Assembly: GCA_036244855.1 (NCBI GenBank)
Contig: BQKZ01002856.1
Location: 22,484 to 86,483, forward strand
Source of the DNA: Temnopleurus reevesii
Lineage: Eukaryota > Echinodermata > Echinoidea > Temnopleuroida > Temnopleuridae
Reading direction: 5' to 3'
Length of the DNA stretch: 64,000 bases
The translations under genes were made by a program, and so were the position numbers. The notes below the pieces were generated by a model. That model made no database searches. It was not told the origin of the DNA and worked only from the letters and a program-made list of their open reading frames with translations. How positions within the stretch are numbered: position 1 is the first letter of the stretch; each line of letters opens with the position of its first letter. This document shows positions 25,128-36,154 of this stretch, in pieces.

Positions 25128-26902
25128 GGCCCTTCCTGATTCAACAAAGCCAACAAGTTATCTTCTTTCTTTCAAAATCTATTTAATATGATCAATGCTG
25201 AAGCCAGAGCATATTCCTACAACTACTAGAAGTTTCATATTAGGAAAAATGATCAGTTTGCATTTGAATGCGATTGTCAAAAATATTATTTCCCCATTAT
25301 ATTTCCGAGGAGACCTAGATGCGCTGATTAATACATTTCGTTTATCGACATTGACAATCTATTCTACTGTTGTGAATGGGGTATTATAGTTCAGAAATCG
25401 GGGACGCATATCGACACGTAAACTCGTCAGTGACCATTGAAAACTACATTTCTATAGATAGCAGATATACACAAGATATATATTATCAATCCCTGTCATT
25501 CATATATACATGTATCTGCATTTAAATTATAATCTGGGCACTTCAAGCGACAATCTCTTTTCAATTTGTCTTTTTATTTTTTCCTCATTTTCACTACGGC
25601 CCAAGCTGTCTTTATGTGGGGTTTTTAGCATCTCGACTGTGATTCATAATAGTTGTCTGCATTTAGCGAGTCTATTCCCACATTCCCTTTTATCCCCTCT
25701 CTGTCAATAAATTATGAGTGACAAAGATCAAGAAAATGCTGTACTTTGAATCACACCTCTTGAATGGAAAATGGGTCAATATCACAATGCCCGAGTCGAT
25801 GTCATATCGTTACAGGACAAAATACATGCATGATTCTCTCTCTCTCTACCCATCTCCCCCCTACAAGTTCATCTCTTGTGCTCGCCTGGATGAGAATTAG
25901 GCTAGATAAAGAGCGCTTCGATTGTCTGGACCAGCCTCAGAATGCAGCTGAATTGATACGTGTCCCAGATAGCACACCTGACCTATAATTGTCGTTTTAC
26001 ATGATGCATGTTTGTGCTTTTCCACATGATTTATTTAACGCGGACAATTACCGAGTCTTGTATCGCGCTAATTTTTCCGTTCGTTTGATGAGCATAGTAC
26101 CTGGTGACCTGCGCTTTGAATAAGGGTAAAGCTGGGCTTACGATAAATGGGTCATCATAATTGTATTCTGCACATGGCCTTACTTATCTTAAGCATATAG
26201 AAGGCTTACAGTACAACGTGGTATGGGAACGATGCTTCGAAGCAAACCAAAAATTCACTTGTACATATTCACGAACGCGCATGTGAAGCATGCTTTCCGT
26301 ACTACAGCTGCGTACGATTAAAAATGGTTCACAAAATACATGATACAGGCCTAATTTACATCGCATCATCGTCTGAAGAACAGAAACGTGAAAAGGGATC
26401 GTAAATGTTGGTTCCTGTATAGCAGATTTTCCCTAAATCCAAACCACAGATGCCGAATTCAAGTTATGTAAGTCTAATAGGCACGATAGCGGCCACAGTT
26501 TTCTTTCATTTTCGATTTTAACATAATGATAAACTGCCAAACAAGTTTTTGCCACAGATTTCAGATTGTACGGCGACAAGCACTTGTTTTAAAAAGGCTC
26601 GTTCTGAAGAGCCGTAATTGCTGACCTTGGTTATTTTTTTTTTTTGCCAACTGTGGAGCAAAACAGGTGGACTTGTCACAATCTGATACGAACTATGTCA
26701 ATCCGAGAGAAACTCCTTAAGGATGGATTTGAAAGGATTACCCAAAACCTCCCCATTACCATCGCAGATTAGTGCAACTTTTCACTAGACTGTTGGACTC
26801 TTACGAGACTGAAATTCACAAATCAATTAGATATAGAACGTAGGTCCATGGAAGGTACAATCTCCCCATACACTCCATACATGATCTGCACAGAACTTTA
26901 CT

Positions 26903-27076
26903 GGGGTGTTGCTCAAAAGTTGCAATTGATCGCAAATTGCAGTTGATCAGAACGCGCCAATCAAAATCATTGTTTCACGCGCGTCTTGTTAAATGCGCAT
27001 ACCGTGCGCGAATGAAAATGCGCGTTACACTTCGCAAAGTTGCAGTTGATTTGCAGTTGATTTTGAGCAACACCCC
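26903..27076. mobile_element. MITE-like element, 174 bp, perfect 16-bp terminal inverted repeats
   Basis: GGGGTGTTGCTCAAAA (26903-26918) is exactly the reverse complement of TTTTGAGCAACACCCC (27061-27076). Subterminal GTTGCAATTGATCGCAAATT and GTTGCAGTTGATTTGCAGTT words repeat inside both ends. The middle is unusually rich in GCGC. There is no coding capacity and no obvious target-site duplication. A partial relative, CTGATCAACTGCAACTTGCG, occurs at about 40327-40346. Superfamily not assigned. Confidence 0.75.
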
Positions 27077-28936
27077 TTATGTCTGATAATACACACTGGG
27101 TATGCCATATAATATTTCGTGTCGATTTATTTATGCTGCATGAGGTTGTTCGATTCATAATCAGCTACAGTCATTTTCCAGTCACGCTCTTCTGCGTTTG
27201 AATCGCCTGTCTATTCTTTGACCCATGCCGACATTTATTATCTTCTGGCTGCCTACTTTCGGGGAAAACAAAGTCAACTACAGGGCCTATACCAAAGGTT
27301 ATGAGCGCATTATTATTACTATCAAGATATACTGCGAAATGGGACCGTCCCTTCTACAGAGAATATTTTAAAAAGCGAAACCTTTCATACATGAGAGGAA
27401 TGGTTGCCGAGCTCCAACGGCTAAAGTGCACTGTGACGAAACTTGCAATAAACATTGCTCACCTAAAGTCACATAGGTTTGGGAGTGTGTTAATACAGGA
27501 AGGGCTTTGGGAAGGATTGCCATTCTAAAGGGGATGGTTAGGCACCTCCACCAGGGACTGTTGACCATCGAAATGGGTCTGGTATCAACTTGTCAAAGTT
27601 TGTTTGTGCGATGTGACGCGCACTTTAGAAAGGATGAGGAACAAAGCTGAGAAGCAGCAGAGAGAGAGAGAAAGCGCCATGCGTGCCTTGTCAGCGATGT
27701 ACATGTATGTGTGGTGATAATGGAAGGACCAAGTAAAATCATGAAAATGCCAACCCAAAGTGGCTCCAGTCACCATCAAAACTGATCTCCATGTTAAAAA
27801 TTCATAGGAAGGTCGTGCTGTAACACGAAAGACTTCGGGGCAACTGGAAAAATCCTTTGCAAAATTAAACATGTTCGCCATTTTTAAATGGAAATCATAA
27901 TCATGCTTCGGCGTGATTTGATGTTTGAGATAAAAATGGAAGATGATAAAATGTACAGAATGTTAATTTTGCCCAAAAGACATTTCCCTGTCTTGTTTCC
28001 CTACATCTACTGACGCATGGCGTAGACCGTATGATATTTTTACTTTTTTTATTGGGGAGGGAGAGGGGGTACATCAAATGGTCTGATTCAAAGATGTATT
28101 CAGTTTGGTAATGTTCTTAAACCCCTCCCCACTCTTGTTATGCAAGTCCCAAACTGTGAGCAAAAAATGAATGAAATGTTATAACGATTTATATGATGTT
28201 CTACTTTAAATAAATCTATTCTAGCCAGTGTTAATTTTCTTTTTAGTATGAAATAGGGCAAGGTATTAATTCACATACCTTGGCCCTCGGATAGATGTAG
28301 ATCCCATGGGTGATTGGATACAGTGTTTCTGCCTGCTCAGCGTCCCCGGGAATAGAACCACCATATGAAAATAAGAACAGGAGACACTTGAAAGTAAACT
28401 TTGAATTTGGTATTTTTTCATTCCCCTAAGCGCCAAAAGTGGGTTTCTGAGTTTGGTAATAGCAAAGATAGTTTCACTTCTTTATCTCTTTGGTAACACG
28501 GTGTGTTCGAGTGTTTATGTTCGTGCGTGTGCGTACCGTCTATATAAGTTCGTGAATTTAGCGAAGTACATGTATTTCCAAAGACTTATGACACATAGAC
28601 GTTCAAACTTACACCAATGTTCCTTTGATGCAATGTGACTTAGACTAGACTATCCACTATTCAATTGTTCTAATTTAAATGCATTTAGAGGGAGATAGAG
28701 AGCCCCCCCCCCCAATTGATCATATCTACTCATTCATTGCCATGACAAAATGTCTTCTTGACATTAAAAAAATCTCAGTAAAATCGAAAACTACAATAAA
28801 CTTCTTACCATGGAAAAAATAAAGTCTTTATCTGGCAAAATTTATATGGAATGGACCCGCTGTGCCTGTTGCATTAACTGTTTTTTTTTATAACCATCAT
28901 TTAAAAAAACGTTTCTGCCACAGTCTGTTACACAAG

Positions 28937-28971
28937 GAAAAACTATGCCAAAAATGGTCGCATAGTTTTTC
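28937..28971. repeat. Hairpin with 12-bp perfect stem
   Basis: GAAAAACTATGC (28937-28948) pairs with GCATAGTTTTTC (28960-28971) around an 11-nt loop. It is intronic and of unknown role. Confidence 0.75.
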
Positions 28972-30689
28972 ACGGCACAGAGTTTTATGCTATCGAGCCC
29001 AGTTTTTGATGTCATTTTTCCAATTTTACTTATATTTTTTTAGTCTTGGTTTTCTGTGCATGCAAAGGGTATAGATTTTTAATATCGTCGAAAGTGGTTG
29101 GTTGTATTTGTTGTGTTACCAGTATAAAATGATAAATTGAAGAAAAAAATCGGAAATATGACTTTTCGCAATGAAGTAGGCCTGAACGTAAGTCATGATG
29201 CAGACGAAACAACAAAATTACTGCAAAGATCATGCTCAGGGCATCTTTCATAATAAAAGAATTGTCTTTTGATGAAAATCATACTTTATTCAAAAGTATC
29301 TGTGCAACACAATTTCAACCAAAGAGGGCATTGCGCAAAACTTGTTTTATACGAGTGTACCTTTAAAGATTTGTCATTGGCAAGGTATTTGGGGCATCGT
29401 TTGCCAATCGCTTCAAGATTTGCGGTTACATTACCAGTAAAATGGAGGGCGTTCCAAGGTTTCTGTGGAGGTTTACTGCTGGCATCAACCATACGTTTTT
29501 ACTGTGATACTCATTTTACATAAACTACGGGGCGTGGCTCCCCACACAGGTGGATAAAAGAGCTGTATATGAATTCCATTAGAAAGAATTAGAAAGAGTG
29601 CGATAGGATCAAGATTTCTGAATATTCTGCCGAGAAAAATTACATGCACGATTAAAGAAATACCTATACCTATTCAAAACGTTTATTTCTTTAAAAGAAA
29701 TAGACCCGCCTTTTCCGTAAAAATGGTCTTACTCTTACTCTGAAAATAAATAGATAGATATCTTAGGTCAGTTTGACGCCAGTCATTCGGAGTTGTCTGC
29801 TGGTATTTCATCTATTAAAATAATGAAAAATATTGGATATAAATCTAAGTTGCTTGCACCGTTTTCGTGGCGCCTAAGTTGATTTTTCACTAAATACCTG
29901 TATTGCAGTTTTAATATGACTGCAAAATGTATTAAAGGAATGCTAGATCCTATTCCTTACATTTTACAATCTATTATAACCTTGACTCACGATTAGATTA
30001 AGGTTAGCAATATTTTACGGCTCATTAAAACCAGTGAACCCGCAGTAACATTTGAAATTCCTCTAAAGCGAAATATTTAACAATGACATCAAAGGCCCTC
30101 ACTGGAGAGTGTGAAATCGAACGTGAACCCAATGCCAAATATAAATAGAATTGTTCCTGTTCTCTAAGTTGATTGAGGTCCATATCTTAAAGAGCACGTA
30201 TTTTGAATACGTGTCCATAAGTTTAATCTTAAAACTCTAACTTCTTAATATTTCGTCAGAATGTAGTAAACTATTTTCACTTAAATTTATATTATATTTT
30301 TACGAAAAATTTCAAATTTTCAGTAGGCCTACGCATTTCAAATCTATTTCCTACACACTTAAACTACATTTAAATTACACCATCTCGTAGAGATGGGTTT
30401 TCTTCATATTGTAGCTTTAAATTTCCCTTTAAAACATTCTCCTTTTGGACCTCTATATCTGTTTCAACGACCTGCGCTTTCCTAGGCAGATACAGCTTTT
30501 CCGTGAGTCGTCATATTTGTGTAAGATGTCAACGTACTGTTAGGTATACACAGACCATGCCCTTGAACCCTACATAACGATTCATCTCGATAGAAAAATT
30601 GAGGTGAAAAAAGAAGTACTGTCAATAAAAGAGAGCAAATCAACAGTCATACCGCATTTGCAGATTTATAAACTAGAGCGGGGGGTCGG

Positions 30690-30870
30690 GGTTGGGATGC
30701 TCGAGGAAGAGAAAGGCAAAGAGAGAAGAGCGAAGGGAGAACGAAAGCGAGAGAATGTAGAGTGAGTCAGCAGTGGAAGGATGTGGGGAGGGAGGGAAAC
30801 CGCGAGATGGAGACTGAAAGAGAGAGAGAGAGAGAGAGAGAGACGAGTGGGGGAGGAGGGTGGGTGGGGT
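30690..30870. repeat. GA-rich low-complexity tract
   Basis: Purine-rich sequence with a (GA)n core at about 30818-30842, ending in GTGGGGGAGG-type DNA. It lies in intron 1, roughly 0.7 kb downstream of the exon 1 donor. GA repeats near promoters can bind GAGA-type factors; here that is only a possibility. Confidence 0.75.
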
Positions 30871-31509
30871 TCGTGAAGAACGAAATTAAATACCCCTAAC
30901 AGTGTAGCGTACCGCCTCGCCTGTACATATTGACAGACGATGATGATATTTGACGTGTACCAATTTGTGGCCTTGTGAATCTACGAATCTGAAAAGTCTG
31001 GAATATTTTTTTTCTGGCTGGAAGGTGCTCCGCTAAGATTGCAGGTTTTTACTGACTATTTATGTGTCCATCATTCAATGCTTTCGCACAGGTGTGTCAG
31101 CACAGGTTGTTTTTAGTTTCGTGTACCCCGCCCTTCCCTTCACCCATCTCGGCGACGGTGGTAATAAATTCCTTGGATTTCCCGCCCATTCTCAAATACT
31201 TCAATCAAAATCATTGTATATAAATTGATTTTAATGAACGTCGCAAGGAAACTTACTAGAGACGAAGACCACATTTATTAAAATGTATACCTGTACGTAT
31301 TGGGATTATACATCTAGTTCCATATTTAAAGGTAATACATATTTTTCTTATTTGAAGTTGGGGTTTAGCAAATGCATGTACAAATTTCGTCACCCGCTCC
31401 TCTATCTTCATCAAGGAGTTGGATATAAAATGGCGTTTGGATTGGGTGTTTGGGTGTATAAGCTTGGGCAAAGCTCTATATAATGTTTTAAATATTTATA
31501 TGGTCATTA

Positions 31510-32449
<940 letters not shown>

Positions 32450-32640
32450 CTAGCGGGGAGTGATGGCACGACCTGATGCACTAACATCTAACCTCCGACT
32501 GCCAACCTGAAGCGCGAGAGCAAGAGAGGTGAGCCAGTGAGCCCCGTATAGACTCGCCTGCTCAGCAGAGCGGAGTAATCGCAGCTAAACGGGGGCGTGA
32601 GCTCTTGTCTGTGTATGTGAACTTTGACACTAGCGCTCAA
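32450..32640 (-). other. COUP-TF: Possible non-coding first exon of COUP-TF
   Basis: GC-richer sequence between the predicted donor (32449/32450) and a start site expected about 30 bp downstream of the TATA-like box. The right boundary is a guess. It contains one upstream ATG (32485-32487) that would open a 14-codon reading frame, closed by TGA just after the splice, so a translation-damping uORF is possible. A DR1 close to the COUP element lies at 32618-32630. Confidence 0.3.
32618..32630 (-). promoter_or_regulatory. COUP-element-like DR1 at the predicted promoter
   Basis: On the minus strand GTGTCAAAGTTCA: half-site GTGTCA, one base, half-site AGTTCA. The original chicken ovalbumin COUP element is GTGTCAAAGGTCA, so this differs at one base and keeps a valid half-site variant. 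Its place near the predicted start site of the COUP-TF gene suggests autoregulation. Confidence 0.5.
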
Positions 32641-32662
32641 ACTCCCTCGTTACCATGACACC

Positions 32663-32870
32663 CGCTGCCTTATATGGCAGATAGTGTCAGTGCGGTTCAT
32701 GGGGTATGTTGGTGACTGACATTTAGATGGGGAGCTTACTGGAGGATTTCTTCCAAACGCTGGAGTGAAAAGGGCTCACTGAGTTTCAGAGCTCTCTGAT
32801 TGGTCGAGCAATAACTATTTGCTCGAAAGTGACGTAAAACTTCGTGTAGTATTTCAACCAATCCCGCAAT
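32663..32870 (-). promoter_or_regulatory. COUP-TF: Putative COUP-TF core promoter
   Basis: On the minus strand CCATATAAGG (32668-32677) is both a perfect CArG/SRF consensus CC(A/T)6GG and a TATA-like box, about 490 bp upstream of the start codon. Further upstream come CCAATCAG, an NF-Y box (CCAAT at 32799-32803); a dyad TCGAGCAA (32804-32811) / TTGCTCGA (32819-32826); a CRE-like TGACGTAA at 32830-32837; and a second CCAAT word in the opposite orientation (32858-32862). The combination fits a polymerase II promoter. The start site is inferred. Confidence 0.45.
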
Positions 32871-34002
32871 CGTATACCCAGTGATACACGTCTTTCTATC
32901 TTGCAGATCTTTTCTTGAGTTCATCCTTTTGGATCACTTTACCAATTCAGTGGTTCATGATTTCTTATTCATTTGAAGAAAAAAAAAAGGATAGGCAAAA
33001 TGGTAAATTTCACAACAACTTGATCGAGTAAACTAACATCATGAGTAAGAGAATTTGACAATATTGTTGCAAACCACACTGTACTATATTGAAAAGATTT
33101 TCACAATATTTTTTTTTAAGAGAAAAAAAACTTATATCCGTTTCTTCTCGTACAACATTTCTGTAATGACATTTATTAATAACGAATCTGGTAAAAACAA
33201 AAATTACCCTCAGTGGCTGGACTTCTGAGAACACCGAATTTGATCAAATTCAACCAGGATTTCTTCTCCAAAAAAGGTAGCCTATTTGATATTTTCACGA
33301 TGCCACACAGTGTCATTCTGCTCATTTATTAAATAAACACTTTGCATTTTAGGTACTACGTTAGTTGTCATAGTGACGAAAATGATTTTTTTTTGTATCT
33401 TTTTCTGTTTAATCATTTATTCCATTTGAAACGGTTTTAAAATGGAAATCATTCACCACCAAAATGGCCCAATTGCAGAACTGATACCATTGACAACATA
33501 AATACATAGGCCTAAATAATTCACAATTTGTTAACACTATACACAAAATAGATATAAAATCATTGAAAACAATAATAATCATGATGCCAGGTAAATATTA
33601 CTCATGTGAATATAGTTGAAAATATGCAACCAAACGAGAAACACTGTTACCATTGTCGAAAATATACTGGAACAAGCCTTATACAGGACAGTCACACTAG
33701 CATACTGATCCCACCCTGCTCTCAAACGGCACCAACCAAATATTAATTATTGATGTAATATTCGGTTTAAAACCTGATGTTTGAAAGTCAGTTTTCTCTA
33801 TATTGATTGTACGAATTCATCGATTAAACAAAATATTAATTTGTATTGCAAAGATCATATTTAAGATAATTTGGTTTGGCATCAGGGTGGGATCAGCTTG
33901 TAAATGTGACTGCCCCATTAGAAAGGAGGGACAGAAAGGAGAAATGAGAAGAGAGATTAAATGGAGGCAAAAACAGAAACGGAAAGAAAGCTGTCTAACC
34001 TA
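32871..34002. other. Upstream flank, no gene seen
   Basis: AT-rich with A and T runs. Open frames reach only 60-74 codons without recognisable domains. This is the start of a ~31 kb stretch upstream of the receptor without a supportable coding gene. Confidence 0.6.
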
Positions 34003-34373
34003 AACATAATGATAATGATTCAAATCATGGAAGCGGAATTGATTTGGCTGTGATTAATAGGCTACACTCTTCACTTTTAAAGCAGTGAAAAACCGCCTCT
34101 CATGAAACATCCATCGAATGTCCAATTTCCCTCTCCCCAGCGCTAACATATGCATTCACCCGAATGTTGCACACAATGAAAAAAAAGTTCTAGCATACAC
34201 ATAATGACTCGAATCATAAACACGGAGTTGATTGAGCGGTGATTTGAAGAATTTAGGCTACAATCTCAATTTTTAAAGCAGCAAAAATCACCTTCCCTGA
34301 AACAGCCATCGAATGTCCAATTTTCTGTCTCCCCAGTGCTAACATACATTCTCCCGAATGTTGCACACAAGCA
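34003..34373. repeat. Diverged two-copy tandem duplication, unit ~193 bp
   Basis: Copy 1 (about 34003-34196) and copy 2 (about 34197-34373) share CATAATGA, CATCGAATGTCCAATTT, CTCCCCAG, GCTAACATA, CCCGAATGTTGCACACAA and TTTTTAAAGCAG-type words. By eye roughly three quarters of positions agree, so it is an old duplication. Non-coding. Confidence 0.8.
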
Positions 34374-34969
34374 AAACGCCGCACATGAACTTCTAATCAC
34401 ATCACTATGTTGTCGAGATTACTTAGGTTGAACCCTTTGATTTGATTGTGTACGGGTCCTAGGCCCCTGGATCAGGCCCCTGGATCAGAGGTGATCTTTG
34501 ACTTGTCTGTAAACACACCCCGTGATCCATTGTGACATAGGGTACAGACCCCGTAAGACCCAAGTTCAAGTGCTTCCTTATCTATAACAAATACTGCCTC
34601 AACCATGCATGTGTTCCAGTGACAAGGCAGCCCACCTTTATTACTAGGAAACTCATTATCCATTATTTCCAATCATCAGTTTTGTATGGTATTTTGTACG
34701 AGAATCATGAATGTGAGCATGGTGGGATGTTCTTTTCCAGGAACGATGGCAAACACGGGGAATAATATTTTTTGGTAGTAGAGAACAAATGGGCATTTTC
34801 ACCACGGAAAGACACAGAGCCCCAAAATTTGAAGTCGCACTGTGCCCTCATAGTTCAACGTGAAAATCTGAAATTACTACAGAGTCTTCTTTATATTACA
34901 GACAACCATCTAATATAAAACAATTTGCAATTTGACATTCTTACGGAGAATAAAATCAACGAACAAAAA
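34374..34969. other. Intergenic, no gene seen
   Basis: Contains a short direct repeat, CCCCTGGATCAG twice at about 34463-34487, and one 66-codon unrecognised minus frame. Nothing else is supportable. Confidence 0.5.
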
Positions 34970-35239
34970 NNNNNNNNNNNNNNNNNNNNNNNNNNNNNNN
35001 NNNNNNNNNNNNNNNNNNNNNNNNNNNNNNNNNNNNNNNNNNNNNNNNNNNNNNNNNNNNNNNNNNNNNNNNNNNNNNNNNNNNNNNNNNNNNNNNNNNN
35101 NNNNNNNNNNNNNNNNNNNNNNNNNNNNNNNNNNNNNNNNNNNNNNNNNNNNNNNNNNNNNNNNNNNNNNNNNNNNNNNNNNNNNNNNNNNNNNNNNNNN
35201 NNNNNNNNNNNNNNNNNNNNNNNNNNNNNNNNNNNNNNN
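34970..35239. other. Assembly gap (270 N)
   Basis: Unsequenced run of N. Apparent long open frames across it are artefacts of N translation. Confidence 1.
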
Positions 35240-35858
35240 TTCATTTTCCATGTCCTTTTGGCGTAATGTCAGTTACCGACACATTTTTGCTTGCTGAAAC
35301 GTAACAAATAAAGTAGCATTGAGAAAATCAGTGTCAGTTCATTCATCAAGGATAGTTTCATTAACTATGTCCTTAACAAACTCCATTCATTGATAGTAAG
35401 AGAGATACACACAATTAAAGATGTTGAATGTTGGTGCCGTGTAACGTCAGTTACCGTAAAAATGCCCAATTGTAAATGATTTTGTTTCGTTGTCATCGGT
35501 CATCATAATCAGTGAATATTGTTGGGGACTATTGACATATGTTTCGATATCCAGAAATGCTAAATTCATAGATAGAGACACATCACATTAACCACGCTTC
35601 TACATTACACATTTCAGATATGACAACTGGGCACCTTCTTTCTTTCATATATGTACAAGAAAACAAATTGTTTTAAAATATCATTATTTCTACATCTTTG
35701 CTGCAAGGTTATCATTAAGAAATGTTAACCATGTCGTAGTTTTGTTTGCCAAATCGAAACTGTCACACTCAACATGCTCAATGTGGCCAGTACAGACGTT
35801 GCACAAATGTCCCATGTTTCATCAGTTGCTAAAATTGAGTACTAACCACCAAACGCAT
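35240..35858. other. Intergenic, no gene seen
   Basis: AT-rich sequence between the gap and a tandemly repeated element. No open frame, RNA gene or strong repeat was recognised. Confidence 0.5.
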
Positions 35859-36154
35859 ACCATGTCAACGTAGAGATGCCAACCATTCCAAAATATACAA
35901 AAGGTGTATTTTCATATAAAATCAAGGCTTTCATCCCAATAAAATGGCAGAGAGCATGAAAACCATGTAAACCTAAAGATGCCAGCCTTTCCAGCATATG
36001 AGGTGTGCATTTTCATATGAAATCAATGCTTTCATCAGAAGAGAATGACTGAGTGAATGGTTATTGTTGTCATGTTTGGTCTCACTTTCTACCAGCTATT
36101 TCATTATTCTCTTTCTAATTTTGTCTAATAAATATTCCCGAACGGTTGGCATCC
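35859..36154. repeat. Tandem ~103-bp repeat inside a possible inverted-repeat element
   Basis: ACCATGT..AAC..AGATGCCA begins at 35859 and again at 35962, each followed by TTTTCATAT.AAATCAA and GCTTTCATC. AGATGCCAACCATTC (35874-35888) matches the reverse complement of GAACGGTTGGCATCC (36140-36154) at 13 of 15 bases. It may be a non-autonomous DNA transposon whose left end was duplicated. Confidence 0.6.

Noticed and set aside
34891..35297. Four open frames of 113-121 codons
   Set aside because: They exist only because the 270-N gap has no stop codons.
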